Source: Tetragonia tetragonoides (taxonomy: Eukaryota > Streptophyta > Magnoliopsida > Caryophyllales > Aizoaceae). Taken from it: a DNA stretch of 64,000 nucleotides. This document shows positions 36,012 through 48,321 of this stretch, in pieces. Made by a program: the position numbers and the translations under genes. The notes below the pieces were generated by a model. It ran no database searches, was not told the origin of the DNA, and saw only the letters and a list, made by a program, of their open reading frames with translations. The stretch is taken from assembly GCA_038025085.1 (NCBI GenBank), contig CM076143.1, positions 13,377,501 to 13,441,500 on the forward strand, written 5' to 3'. Position 1 is the stretch's first letter; every line of letters begins with the position of its first letter.

Positions 36012-37941
36012 AAAGAACGATTACGACCCCTCTCCCTACGGCCAGCCTCAACGCCATAGTTAATGCTAGTCTGGAGATTGCGAAGCTCCTTCTCCCAATT
36101 TTTCCCCTTTCTCCGAGAGTGCCCCTCGTCCTGCACTAAAACTTGCAATCCTTGCCCAGAAACATTATAAAGTTGACAGCGGAGATTACCAAGCAGCGCC
36201 TGTGGGTCTCGGTCATCCACACCTAGCAATGGAGCAATCTTGACAATACCAAGGCCACTACCTGTGGGTGTCTCACACACTCCATCTTCGAAAACCGCCT
36301 TCTTAGGCGTCTGGAACAAATTTAAATCACCCACATTCAACAAGTTAATCTCTTCACCACTCTCCACATCACTGCACGTACCCTCATCAAAAAGCTCCAC
36401 CCTCTGCAAACTTTCTATCAATAGTTCCTCATCATCTTCATCATCAAAATTGCTAAAGAGATCGTCCTCATCCTCCCACTCAAAAGACTTACCCGCTACC
36501 TCATTAGCAAGCCCTGAATCCAGTGTAGCAGCCACCTTATCGTGATTGACTGCCTGAGTTGCGCTACCAATCCACTGCCCAAACATACACAAATCTCCAA
36601 GTAACCTCCCCGCATCAACAACAGCCTTTGGGAAAGTCACCTTCACCCCTACAGAGAGATCAGGACCCCCAGTCCTCCCTTCCAGCCCATCATCATCAAC
36701 CATCGAACAGCAAATCCTAGCAAGACACGCCTTCCCATCGTCGTCCTCATCAAAACGCGACTCCAGGGCACCAATTCCTTCCTCGGGAATCTCTGCCGGG
36801 GTAGTCCCAACGCACAGATCTTCTCTGCCTCTTGTACTGCAGCACTGGAAATTTCTGTCCCATCCCGTGAATTCGCCGGTCTCCGATCAGCATCTCCGGT
36901 AACCGTCCGGCCATTCTCCGGCAGACGGGAGTCGCGCCGGCGGTACACCAGTCTCCAACGACCACCGTCCCCCTGCCGTTTTCCTTCGCCGCCCTTCGCA
37001 AGCGCTGGTCGTTCATTAATTGTCGTGACAGCATCACCTGGACACGTCGATGTGGGTGCTTGACCAGACCCCTTTTGGACCCAGATCCTTCTAGATTTTC
37101 CTTTTAGTGAGATATTGGCTTCCCTTGGGCCTAATCTCTCAAAAACTGGTTTCTTTGACCCAAAAAATGATTTCTGAGGTGCTGGGCTTCTAAAAGCCAA
37201 CGGCCCAATTCTTTGAAAAGCTGTCTTCCTTCCCAACCTTTCAAAAACTGACCGTCCCGGCCCAGTTCTATCAAAGGCTGGCCCAATTCTTTCAAAAACT
37301 GACCGTCTCGGCCCAGTTCTATCAAAGGCTGGCCCAATTCTTTCAAAAACTGGTCTCCTATTTGAAATTCCATCAGAAACGGCTGGGGCATCAATTAAGC
37401 GAGATTCTCACCCAAAAAACTCGCGCCTCCCATAACTGTTTCGTCTTCTTCCAACGGCTTCCCTCTGCAACACCATGGAATTCTCAGCTTCCGGCGACCT
37501 TTCCGAAATCCTGCTCTCCTGGGAGTGACGCCTCTGATACTGGGAAACAAGTCCAGGACTTCCAACAAACAAGAATCGAGGACCACAGCGTTGCAAGACC
37601 TCAAACAGGATACTCCATCCCCTTCCCTCAGCACCCTCTGGAACTCTAATAGAAACTGCCCTTCCCTCCCATGGCTGCTTCTCTAACAAAAAGTAACGCC
37701 CAAGACTGTTAGCTCCAATTCGAAGTAATAATACATACCCGTTACCTCGTGACGTACGCACCCAACTCCCGCCTGATCCTCCTCTCCATAGGGAAAGCGC
37801 TTCCTGTGCCCACCAAAGAAGCTCCGATTGACTCAACCGTACATCAAACTTCTTCCCACAGTGGTACTCAACCAGGCAATAACCATAATTCTCACGAATG
37901 AAAACAAAATGCTTATTTTCAATTTTAAAAGAAGACTCCAT
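36008..37941 (-). pseudogene. LINE ORF1 (broken into at least three frames)
   Basis: ORF1 of plant LINEs encodes a nucleic-acid-binding protein that packages the RNA. Here it begins MESSFKIENKHFVFIREN (ATG at 37,941) and stays open to 37,408. It continues in other frames at 37,394-37,131, 37,236-36,649 and 36,703-36,008. The last part has an acidic stretch (EDEDDLFSNFDDEDDEE) and a basic end (RRERGRNRSL). I see no RNA-recognition motif or CCHC knuckle. A 51-bp unit is duplicated in tandem at about 37,250-37,352 (protein: LGRDGQFLKELGQPLIE). Assignment rests on its position before ORF2. Confidence 0.75.
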
Positions 37942-38489
37942 AGATAAAATTCAGAAAAAAAAAAAAAAAAAACACTCCTCTATTAGAGAAGACAGGCTCC
38001 CGGAGCCCCACCCACCGGAGGTGGATAGGATACCCTCCGATGACCAGTCCTCACTTCTTAGAGAGAAGCTGAAAATTCTCAGAAAAGCAGTTTACAATCT
38101 AAATGTTAAAACATGCAGAATCTTTAGAAATGGCTGTCACTTATTAATCATTAGTGATCACTGTTTCCACGAAATGTGATGCCCTCTCACCTTGAAACAG
38201 TCTCACACAAGACTAGCTCATTAAACATTACCCACTAATATATTCACTATTTAATACTCCTTCTTTTCATTGTGTTTCTCTACCTTTCTATTATGGGATG
38301 TTTCAAATTAAGTGGCCTAGTTTCTTATTTAATGCACCAATTCTCTTTTACTACCCTTTATTTATTGTAATACATTTCAATAATTAGAGTTCTTTTTAGG
38401 GGCCATATAGACAATTGATATCAATTGCATTCACACGACATTTTTGTGACTCTTCGAGAGAGTTTGGTTATTACTTGTGACCTCTTCCT

Positions 38490-38830
38490 ACCTGTTCCTT
38501 GATTTCTCATAGCCCATTTCATTTGGAAGACTATGTTGCATTTATGTGGACTGTGGTGCTGGATAGGGTGAAAACTGATGAAAAGATACCGGGGTTGGTT
38601 CTCTCTTGGGAAGGTTGTTTGGTATATCTGGTGAGGTGTGGGTGTTATTTCATTGATTCGAAAAAATTTATTATAAGGAACATGTGTTCAGCTCTTATTA
38701 AACAACGGTCTTAATGGCCTTGGGAATTCCTTTTTGTTAAGAAGAGTTAGTAGGGTCAGATAACAACTTATGAGTTGAGAAAGTGGAGTTAGAAGAAGTG
38801 TCAGCAATGAGTCTTATGTTTCCCACATTT
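38490..38830 (+). mobile_element. LINE scrap, + strand
   Basis: Encodes ..EDYVAFMWTVVLDRVKTDE.., matching VKAFVWTLVLDRVNTND of the full LINE; stops follow. Boundaries approximate. Confidence 0.45.
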
Positions 38831-39017
38831 GCTTATTTGTAGCTAGACTTTTTCCAAAATTAGCCTAATTAAAGTGGTCAATGTACTCTTATCAATCAAA
38901 TTAGCAATAAAGAGCTGCTACCCACCAAATGATCTTTGTTTTTGTTTGCCTTCATTGTATTTTTCTCCAACAACATGGGTCTTAAGGGTTTGTGAGTGTT
39001 CGAACATTTTTTTTGCT

Positions 39018-39400
39018 TCAATGGCATCAAACCATTTTTCTACTTCCATTCCCATTTCCAGTGAAGAAGATTATCATTCATGGCCAATCAAAACAATATT
39101 CTTTTTAAATGCCTTGAATTTGTGGGAGGTTATTCAGAGTGATTTCAGCCCTACTTCACTTGGTAAATCCCACACTCTAAATCAAACGAAAAACATTTGA
39201 AGATACTCTCTAGTTTACATTTGGCTGTTATAGTGGGAATTCTCACGAGTATAATGACTTGAGAGTCACCTATAGAAGTATTAGACAAGCTTAAGCAAGA
39301 GTATGAAGGCAACAAGCAAACAAAGCTCATGCAAACATTGAATCTTTAAAAGAGAATATGAGATGCGAAAGATGAAGAAATCTAAAAGTGAGAAAGATTG
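39018..39400 (+). mobile_element. Ty1/Copia gag fragment
   Basis: MASNHFSTSIPISSEEDYHSWPIKTIFFLNALNLWEVIQSDF resembles the N-terminal DUF4219/UBN2 gag of plant Copia elements. After stops, VLDKLKQEYEGNKQTKLMQTLNL matches the later gag helix. No LTR, protease or polymerase is nearby, so this is an isolated remnant. Confidence 0.65.
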
Positions 39401-39414
39401 TGCTGCAACATCTC

Positions 39415-40160
39415 ATTAGTGTTTACTTTACCAATAGCCAAGGTCCAGACAAAAGCTCGCACCTTAAGGGGACTTTGGCCATCCACATCAAGTGATGAGC
39501 CGAGAAAGGGGAATAATGTGATGGTAGGCTAAGGTGGTTAAGAAAGGATTTGAAAGAGAAGACCCCAGTAGGGTTTCCCTTTCCAAATCGCAGAATCCTG
39601 TGAGTCTGCAAAATTAATGGTATCTAGAACACTATGACGAGAAGTAATTTCCCCCATTTCCCACTCTTGCGGATTCCTCCAAAAGTGGAGATCCCAGGAC
39701 CCAAAATCAGTACAATAAAAGTCCATAACATATGCATTATGCAAAGTGGATAACTGATAAGCCTGAGGAAACCTGGAAGAGAACGAAGTGTCCCCATTCC
39801 AAGCATCCTCCTAGAACCGAAGATGTCCGTTGCCAAATTATACCTGAGGTAACCAAAGGAAAAAAGAAAGACAATACCTGGAAGACGAACTTCCAAGGAC
39901 AAGCATGGGCAAGGGAAACGGACGAACCAACAAAAGCATATCAACCACTCTGCTGAAGGTCGTACTTAGGCACTTGCACCTGATAACACGGTGCCATAGA
40001 GCCCCACACACCAACGCGAAGCACCACAACCACTTACCCACTAGTGAGATGTTCTTGGACACCAAATGACCAAAACCCCACCCTCCTGATATAAGTCTGC
40101 AAACCAGATTCCAACTCACAAGATAGTTCCTCCTATTCTCCCCGGACCTAAATCATAAAA
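39415..40160 (-). mobile_element. LINE reverse-transcriptase C-terminal fragment, - strand
   Basis: The - strand gives ..GWGFGHLVSKNISLVGKWLWCFALVCGALWHRVIRCK.., matching GLGVGRLVDKNIALVGNWLWRFPREADSLWHRVIRSR of the full LINE, then ..SWDLHFWRNPQEWEMGE... Several frame changes are present. The tail is missing. Confidence 0.75.
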
Positions 40161-40789
40161 AGTCCCTCACCAATCACATAGATTTTGTACATAAAAGGGA
40201 TAAACGGCATAATGAAAGTCAATTTGAATCAAACAAAATAGAAAGAGGGACAAACACTTAACAAAGGGAGTAATAATATTCGTAGAAGGGGTAATGATGT
40301 ATATTGAATTTGCATAAACTTTAGCTAGAAACTAAAACTTAACTAATTGTCAACCTTTTAGTTTTTTAACCTAAAATGCTAAAACCAATAGAAAATAGCT
40401 AAGCAAAATCAAATAGAGCTTTTAGCTTTTGTACAAAATGCTATCCAAACTTCCAAATAGCTTGTGTCAAAAATCGGCTCTTACCACCTGCGTCTTGCAA
40501 AAGTCAACAGTGTCGGACAGTTGTATACAAAGTAGTTTAACAGCATCTTCAATAAACCCAAGGAAACTACTCAATTTGTCAAGCATACAGTGGACATTCC
40601 CCAATGATTAATATTCCTAATTCATCAAAGGCAGAAGGCTTATAATGCAGGTAAAGGTGTTTGGCATATAAGCCTACTCAGCTCCTGTCTTTGCCTCAAA
40701 AGCTGATAAAGCTCATTGAAGCACATTCAGAAGCTGCCTCTGGTCTGGCGAGGCTCATATCACCAAGAAAGCTGTACAAGGCATGAAAA

Positions 40790-41640
40790 AAGTTGTATTT
40801 GCCTAAAGATGCTGGAGGGTATTAACTATCTCAACCTTCGAACCTGGAACCAAGCAGCTATAAGCAAGTTATTGTGGGATCTAAGCTCTTGAGAAAGACA
40901 AACTTTGGATTCTTTGGGTGCACCTATTATGTTGAGAATGGTGATTTTTGGCATATGGCTAGGCCATCTCAAGCTTTGTGGATGAGATTCTTCAGATGAT
41001 GAAGCATTTAAGTAGATTGGGGGACTAAAATAATTAAGTCATACAAAAAGGATAAATTCTGCATTTGTAAAGCTTACACCATGCCTAGAGGGCAGCTACC
41101 TATTGTCTCCTAAAAATCCTGGTCTGTTCTAGTGTTGCTTCCCCAAATCAGTCTTCATTTTGTGGCTTGCTTTGCAGTAGAAGATAAAGACAAAAGATAT
41201 CTTGCACTCATAGGGAATAGAATGTGATCAGAAACTTGTGCTTTGCTCTTGAATGCTGAATCTTTGTATCCTCTGTTGTGTTTTTGTTTTTTTTTTTTAA
41301 TGCATTTTGTGCAGAAGATATGGAGGTCAGTATTATGTTGGTTGCAGCAAAGCAGGAGTGTTCTGGCTTGGCCATCCATATGCAGCTGGGAGAGTAAATA
41401 TTCTATACTCAAGCTTTCTTTTGCTGATACAGTCTACTATTTTGGAGGCAGCGAAATTAAGGGTGTCTCAGGGGAAGGAAACACATGCAGTGGTCTTGGT
41501 AAAGCAAATAAATTGCAGGCTTGTATTAGAGTGCAACACAACCAGAAATTGGAGTACTTGAACATTTTAGCTGATTGAATAGTTTGGCTTTGTTTTTTTG
41601 TTTTTTTTTTTTTTTGTAGATGAAGTAAATACAGTAGATT
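40790..41640 (+). mobile_element. degenerate LINE of a second subfamily, + strand
   Basis: Broken translation on the + strand includes ..LRTWNQAAI-like sequence, ..KLLWDL.., ..VFILWLALQ.., ..LHS.GIECDQKLVLC.., ..RSVLCWLQQSRSVLAWP.., ..FADTVYYFGGSEI.. and ..VLVKQI... This is the C-terminal region of a LINE group distinct from the 32-38 kb element. Many stops make it old. Confidence 0.65.
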
Positions 41641-42516
41641 GACTTTGTAGACTCTCCCAGCATATGATGTGGAAATGAGTATGAGACCCTTCCTAAAAGG
41701 TGAGCATCTCCATCACCCTCTGGTGCTAGAAAAGGGAGTTCACCTTTGTTGGAGTATGAATATTAAGTGAGGTATAGAAACAGAGACCCTTCTATGTAAA
41801 TCTTAGTTTGGTGGATAATAAAAAGCTTCTATTAAGTGCCAAAAGAAAATGCAGAGAAGAAAGTGAAAATTTTGGAGAAACAATGATGATCTCAAAGTAG
41901 TCCATAAACTAGCAAGCTTCGTGCAATGCAGAACTGGACAGGAAAGTAAGAAAGACCAAGAGACAAACTTCAATTAACATGAATATCACTGCTGCTATTA
42001 TGTAAGATGAAGAAAAATCATAAGAACATAAGAAAAAGACGTTCCCATCAAGGTCCCGATCACATCGTCTATGGCATACATGTCTACATGATACTTCCTA
42101 AAGATTGTAATGTGCACAATTCAGGAGACATACACTGCACACAAACGAAGCTAGATATATATTGACAGCAATACCAACCTTTGAATCAAGCTGATAAACT
42201 TGGGCACGTTTTGTTGTATTCATACTTCTCATTTCTTCTGTATGCTGCCACTTTTTCTTTGCGATGCATTAACCACAGTACAACTAGTCACCCCCATCTA
42301 ACCTAAATTTGGCCCAATACCAGACCAATCACTTGTCATAACCGAACTCACTCGATCAGCTCCAATAACATTGGTTCAAGATCTCCTTGGCAGTTTAAGG
42401 AAAAACCTGTTCAATATGGTTAACCCCTCACAAAAATTTCTGGTGCTTCCTGGGAAATAAAATTCAGATTAAGACTATCCATATTTTTCCCACATGCAAC
42501 AGTATCTCAACATAAC

Positions 42517-42872
42517 CTTGCTTCAGTAGAGTTCTCAAGAAGTCCAGATTTCAATTTCTTTAATTCTTCTGGTAGTGATGCAGACAGCAATTTTCCTTTT
42601 GGTGAGCCAGAAGAAGAGCCATCCTCGGAAATTCCTCGGGCAATGCTAGAAATTATGTTTGTAAGGTCATTTTGTCTATGAAACTTGTGGTCCCGAACAA
42701 CAGATTTAGAATCAAAACGCAACCACTGGAAAAAGCTAATTACGTCTCCTTGGGTTATAACATAGCAGCTACTTGGCTTTTTAGGTACAGAAGAAAGGGG
42801 CTGAATCTCCATGGTATCACAATAGGTGACAGCTCTATCCGTGGAAATAGCATGTGATTCACAATGCCCCAT
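42517..42872 (-). CDS. N-terminal coding exon of the AT2G19390/AT4G29790-type gene
   Basis: Encodes about 118 residues beginning MGHCESHAISTDRAV. The ATG sits in a good context (GCCATGG) just after a CATAG acceptor, so a spliced 5' UTR precedes it. The family signature ITQGDVISFFQWLRFDSKSVVRDHKFHRQND and LPEELKKLKSGLLENSTEAR matches the N-terminal domain of AT2G19390/AT4G29790 proteins. The exon ends GAAGCAAG before a GTTATG donor, the phase at which homologues continue with R-E-R-V. The rest of the protein is at 17.6-28.3 kb on the same strand, so this is taken as the same gene. An alternative is a separate truncated paralogue. Confidence 0.75.
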
Positions 42873-43552
42873 GGCCTATGATCAATAATCAGGACTCATT
42901 AAAATATCAAATTTCCCAGACGCAGCTATTTCATCAATTTCTTTATCACAACTGCGTCATAGACATACTGTGGCAACTGACAAGATCTTACAGCCACAGC
43001 ACATTAAACTAGCTCCAAAGTTCCAGCTACCACACCAGTGATGACAGAGGGAACTGTAATATGGGAAAACAAAAAGATCAAGAATTCAGACGACCAAATC
43101 ACCCCCAATTTTGGGATAAATAAACTAAAGAAGTATAGAATACAAAAGGATTCAACAAAACACCAAACTACTACTTTAACATGAGACAGGAAAACGGCAG
43201 ATCCATCTAGAGCTTACCAAGGAATTGGCTTCCAATAGGAAACTGTGGTGTAATAAGATACATGTACAGGATTCTAGATCCCGGGTATCTTGTATTTCCT
43301 AGGTACTTGTGTTGCAGTTTACATACTTCTAGAGTTCTCACAGAAACCCGCTCTCTTTTACCTGATGTTGTGCTCTACCTCTCCTAGTGCATTTAAATTC
43401 ATTATTACTTACCTTTACTCATGAATCCACTAGCTCTTTCACTCACACATTAATTTATTCGTTCAATCATTCATTTATTCGTTCACTCGTTCAAAACTTT
43501 ATCAACTATTTTCGAAATCTATATATTTTTTTCTGGGTCTATCGAAAACCGT

Positions 43553-43640
43553 CGCTCTACTGGTTGAGTAATTAGGGGCAAGGTTGTATACATCTAGACC
43601 TCCCCCGGCAGCGCCCTCTGCGGGACACTTCCTAAGTTAT
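43553..43640 (+). repeat. Au-like SINE fragment
   Basis: GGGGCAAGGTTGTATACATC followed by CCTCCCCCGGCAGCGCCCTCTG and GCGGGACACTT resembles the Au SINE body. It lies in the 5' intron region of the large gene. Confidence 0.55.
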
Positions 43641-44459
43641 TGTAACCATGTCTCAATATCAATAAGTCTCAAGATGACAACCTTTAAAGTAATATTAGAG
43701 CTCCAAGAAATAGGTATAGCCTATCCTTTTCCATGCTACAAGGAGCATCATACTTCTTTACATTTGCTAAGTCTAGGTTTCTCGGTTTGCATTCTCACAA
43801 CCATGAAACTCGTCTAAATGATCATCATCTCCCTATAACTAATGAGGCAAACCTACATCTACTTCTACAATTTTGAACGTACGCAACACCAACACATTTA
43901 TGCCCTTATGGGTACAAAGGGTTACTCACGCCAATATTTGAATACATAAAGCCTTATTTTTCTCAGTTTACATAATATACAACCCTACATAAAATTTTCC
44001 TCTCACTCCTAGCAATCAAGCATCAACAAAATAAATATACTCATGGTGCATAACATAACTCAAAGTGGCATGAAGAACCATCTCACATATGTTTCAAACA
44101 AACTCCATCACTACTTACCTCGAGCCTAAAATGTGACCTTCGCCATTGCTTCCTTCCTAATACAAGATATAAACAGAGCGATTAATAAACAGTTTGACAA
44201 AGACATTTACCACTAGAATTTTTGCAGCAAATTAAGTGAACCCACAATTCTCAATAGCAATGCAAACTAACAACAAAACACTATATTACGAACTACAGTT
44301 TCAAGTTCCAACCATCAAATGTACAATTACCTGAAACTCCAAATTATGCTCAATCTTAAACAAACATTACTAAATCAAGATAACACATTATAAATGCAAG
44401 GACCCAGCAACTAAATAAACCCAACTAGAATATCTTATCATAAAAGGCTTAAATTATTA

Positions 44460-44859
44460 TTTTTTTTAATTTTTTTTTTGGCAATTAAAATGATACTTTC
44501 ATTAATTACCGAATAAAGCATTACAAAACTGGGTTCAAACAGAACCCCTCACAAATTTCTTCACCTCACAAAGCACAAGACTCTGCTAAAGGAAACAAAC
44601 ATACCACCTTCAGATATGAGCTCACCTTCTATGAAGGGTATCTCACATCCAAAGGGGTTGTTACAACCAGCAGAGTACAAAAACAACAAGGATCAACCCA
44701 TCTAGACCATACAAAAACATTTGCAGCTTCACATGGCCTTGTACACGCACATACGCAGGTTCTGCAACTGCCTTACAATAACACCAGGTTCACATTTCTT
44801 GCCTTGAAAAACTCTGATATTTCTCTCAGTCCAGATTGCATATACTACATCTGCAAAAG

Positions 44860-44860
<1 letters not shown>
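44460..44860 (-). mobile_element. LINE 3' fragment of the second subfamily, - strand
   Basis: The - strand encodes ADVVYAIWTEREIRVFQGKKCEPGVIVRQLQNLRMCV, the C-terminal region of the same LINE group as 40.8-41.6 kb, and ends at the T-rich (A-rich on its own strand) tract near 44,470. Confidence 0.7.
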
Positions 44861-44861
<1 letters not shown>

Positions 44862-44909
<48 letters not shown>

Positions 44910-44911
44910 AG
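44862..44911. repeat. (CA)n followed by an A-run
   Basis: About 13 CA dinucleotides are followed by about 22 A. This looks like a retroposon tail on the + strand or a simple repeat. Confidence 0.9.
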
Positions 44912-45038
44912 GCTTAAAATTGAAAACCAGACATATAAAAATGAAAAAAAAAAAGAATCTAGAATATCAAATAAAAGGAAAAAAATTGAAATACAAGCAT
45001 ATGAAAATGAAAATGAAAATAAATAATTAAATATACCT

Positions 45039-45410
45039 TAGAGGAAGACAGAAATGAGACATTGCTCCTATTCATCAACCTTGACTTTGAATTTGAATTT
45101 GACTTGTAGTTAACAAGAAAACCCAGCAATTGAAGCATGATATAAAACGACGTAAAACACTTCCCTTCCAGTTAAATAAAATCAAAATTGAATCAAAAAT
45201 TTTGAAGTCCAAAAAGCAGCTGCAGCATTCACTAGGACAGAGAAAGAATTGATGAGGTGCAAGGAAGGAGGTGGTGGTGGCGGTGGTGAGAGAAAGATGA
45301 TCGGTGGAGTTGGTAGGGGACGAAGTAGGACAAAGAGAGCGCAGAAGGGGAAGGAGAATTCTATTGAAAGCATGTATACGACGTCGTGTTTGTAGGCATT
45401 GATTACATCA
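45039..45410 (-). promoter_or_regulatory. probable first (non-coding) exon and start region of the large gene
   Basis: On the - strand, CCTCTAAG is followed by GTATAT, a donor-like site at about 45,038. The region upstream is CT- and pyrimidine-rich, as plant 5' leaders are, and a TATATA motif lies at about 45,435. Further donor-like sites at about 44,117 (GAG/GTAAGT) and 43,216 (CTTG/GTAAGC) suggest several leader exons before the coding start at 42,872. This is inference from splice-like motifs only. Confidence 0.35.
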
Positions 45411-47684
45411 TCCAATGTAATCAGAAATTGTTGAACTTTTGCCTATATAAAAGATGACTACATCGGAATTTGGATAGTGTATGCGTAACACATTACACTT
45501 TTCTCATCTCTCTCCTCTCCTTTCCCTCTTCTCTTTCCCACCCACCTATACTTCTAGTCACTAAATATTACATTTCATCGATTCCAAGTAAACACTACCT
45601 AAGCTTTGACAAAAAGTGAACAATTACATTTATAGGTATCTAGGATGCACAGACACCTGGGTTACACAACACACATCAACACATGTATCACACCTATTAG
45701 GCTTTTCCCTCTACAAATGTTGCTTCCCATGTCTATGTTGTGTCTGAGTCCATGAAACCTAGCTGAGTATGGTTGGGTTTGACTATGACAAGAAAGGAAC
45801 AAGGTGTTAAGAGTTCATGTTCTGCTGCAATATATTTATCGCGGCAATTCATATGATAATAGAGTGCTTGCAGTAGCCCGAAGCCTCTGTCCACCAAGGG
45901 GTTAATTGGTCTCTTGCTTCTGAGTGCTGATGTCCGGCGACCGCCAATGGCCACTGCCAAATAGTTTCAATGACGTAGTAATGACAAGTTGAAAAGTGAG
46001 GAGGGCATGGGTGGATTTTACAAGTTCGTGTTTTTAAATTAAATAATATAATTCCAGCCTCCAACCATTGCATTGCAGTATATATAAGAAGAATCATAGG
46101 TGTTTTTATTAGCTATGACAGAGTAGAGCATGTTAATAGAAGCATTTTGCTAGTCACAGCATCATGTAGTATAATTTTGCAGCCATACATAAATATAAGC
46201 TTCATACGCACACCAGACTGAGATACCTTCCCTTTTCTTTTCATAACATACATTTGTTATAACTATGAAATAGTGTCCAAATATTATGTTACATAGGTTA
46301 AAGAAATGAGTGTCATCGACTAAAATGGTGTTCCCAAGAGTTCATACTTTTAGTAGAATCACAGTGACAATTTTGTCCAGGATACACATATCAAAATAGA
46401 ACTCAATTTTCTCCATTCAACTAACAACCAGAATCAAAAGTAAAGCAAGTTGATCATCTGAGCACATACCAAAGTCACAATTTAAAATTGTACTCTAACA
46501 ATACAAATACAAGAGTCAGCACTACATGACACTTTTTAGGGAACTTTGAGTATTTACAACACTACAATGTTTTCATTCACATAATTCCTGGAAACTAAAG
46601 CGTTTGTGAAAAGAAAACAACCTAATAATTTTAGGAAATTAAATCACACACAAACGACACTTCTCGTCTAACTAACAAGTTGAATTTGAAAAAATATATA
46701 AACCTCTCTCAGCCGACAAGCTCAATGCAACCTCTCTATTTCCCGTCCTTCATGGAGCCCAGAAGAATGGATTTGAATGAATTAGTTACAAGTCTTGTTT
46801 GGAGGAAATCCAGCTCAATTGACTGCAATTCGAACTGCAATGAGGTCTCATGAAAGAACAGAAAAAAAAAAGTTTAGAATACGAGGAAAAGAAGTAGATA
46901 GAATTTAGAGTACTTTCTCTTTCTTAATAATCCTTGCCAATTCTTGGCCACAAAAATAAACTTCAGATTGTAACTAGGCAAAAAGTAGTGATACTTAAGA
47001 GTTGAGACACACTTAAATTTCAAACCAGGTGAGTGAGAGTGCTAACAGCAACATCGATGTGTAGTGCAATTAAGGTGCTTCATTGCTTCAAATTTGAGGG
47101 TAATAAAATACACTATTTGCACATAAACACTTATTAACTTTTTTCCCCCCAAATTCACCGATTAAAATCAAAATCCCTCAGTATAGACACCTATGGTCAG
47201 TTTCCGGTTAAATTTTAGTCAACTTTTCGCATCTTGCCTTTACTTGATGTAAAAACAAATTAGTTTTGACGTTACTATATGAATTTCACCTTCAATTATT
47301 ATTTCACATTCATTTATCTGAAGTAAAATAAACAGAACTCCACTCTCATCACTATTTTTCACTTTTATAAGTGATTAAGTGAAGTTCTTTATGGTTTCAT
47401 AAATAAATTTGGGGTTCAGGAAGGGTCACTGGTGGAGTGTAGCCGGGAGGGTGATAAGCAAAACTAAATCAATTGGCTATTTGGCAAATAACATAGTGGC
47501 AGTAGCTAGACGGCAGCGGTCATAATCACTCAGTGGCAATGAAAGAGTAAATAAAATGACTATGGAGGAAGAGTATGATTGATTAATGGATGGAGTGACA
47601 GCATTAGCATCAATTAACCCAATAAAAACCGTCGCTTTCAAATGTTTGATTCATTAAAAACCCAAATCAGGGAAAATATTCCAG

Positions 47685-47795
47685 AGGTCCCCTCAGGGCC
47701 ACTTGGAGGTTTTCCTGGTCGTTAACTTCAAGGCCCATGGGATTAGTCAAGCAAAGCTTGGACACCCATGTTATCTAAACAAGAAAAAAAAAAAA
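47685..47795 (+). repeat. SINE copy with A-rich tail, + strand
   Basis: Shares GTTAACTTCAAGGCCCATGG and GGATTAGTCAAGC with the SINE at 11.5 kb and ends GTTATCTAAACAAGAAAAAAA. The tRNA-like head is missing, so it is 5'-truncated. Confidence 0.75.
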
Positions 47796-48321
47796 AAGAA
47801 AAAGAAAATGAGAAGGAGAAATGCTACCCTTTTCCCTATGAAGAGATAAAGGACATATGGTAACTGGAAATAGGGCTCCAGGAATTGAAAGGGAGGAGTA
47901 AGGGAGAGAGAATAAACAAAGGCAACTGCTGGCAAATATTCTATTTGTGATGCATTTCATTTTCAGACCCGAAACATATTTTCTCAAACCAAACACAACT
48001 AATCCGATAAACCAGGCTGAAAACAAGAAATGAAAACAAGAAAATTACCACATGACACAAGACACGAGTGAGGGCAAAAGGGGAAGGTTTCGGCATTTTT
48101 TTCAGCGGAGAGTGACCATAGGTATTGCTACTTAGGGATTTTGATTTTATTGGTGTATCTATACCCAAAAAAAGAAGAAAAAAACAAATTAATAGGCATT
48201 TTTTGTACAGGAAGTGTATTGTATTAGGTGTACAAAAATTTTCCATACTCTGATGGCATTAAGGACAGTCTTCTCGCAAAAACAGGACGTGATTGCAAAT
48301 AGTAACTTCGATAAAAGTTGT

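Larger units (their letters stand above)
32308..38125 (-). mobile_element. full-length but defective LINE (plant L1 type) with 20-bp target-site duplication
   Basis: A 5.8-kb non-LTR retrotransposon bounded by the direct repeat AGAAATGGCTGTCACTTATT at 32288-32307 and 38126-38145. In its own direction it has a 5' leader of about 185 nt with a T-run, ORF1 (37,941-36,008, broken), ORF2 (36,011 to about 32,390, broken), and a 3' tail ending TTTATCTAAAAA. The identical flanking repeats and complete length mean full-length insertion by target-primed reverse transcription. The frameshifts came later, or the element was copied in trans. It sits in the largest intron of the host gene, in the same orientation as that gene. 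Confidence 0.94.

Noticed and set aside
35076..36063. + strand frames opposite the LINE (for example 35,533-36,063)
   Set aside because: Antisense shadows of the LINE ORF2 endonuclease region.
40429..40611. Possible exon of the large gene on the - strand (MLDKLSSFLGFIEDAVKLL..)
   Set aside because: A donor-like site follows it, but the residues do not match the family's central region and no acceptor was clear.
41243..41578. 111-residue + strand frame as an independent gene
   Set aside because: Its residues match a LINE zinc-binding/C-terminal region in a broken frame, so it is retrotransposon debris.
45182..45415. 77-residue Pro/Phe-rich frame near the 5' end of the large gene
   Set aside because: CT-rich leader-like sequence; the Pro run comes from GGTGGT repeats on the + strand. 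It is more likely 5' UTR.
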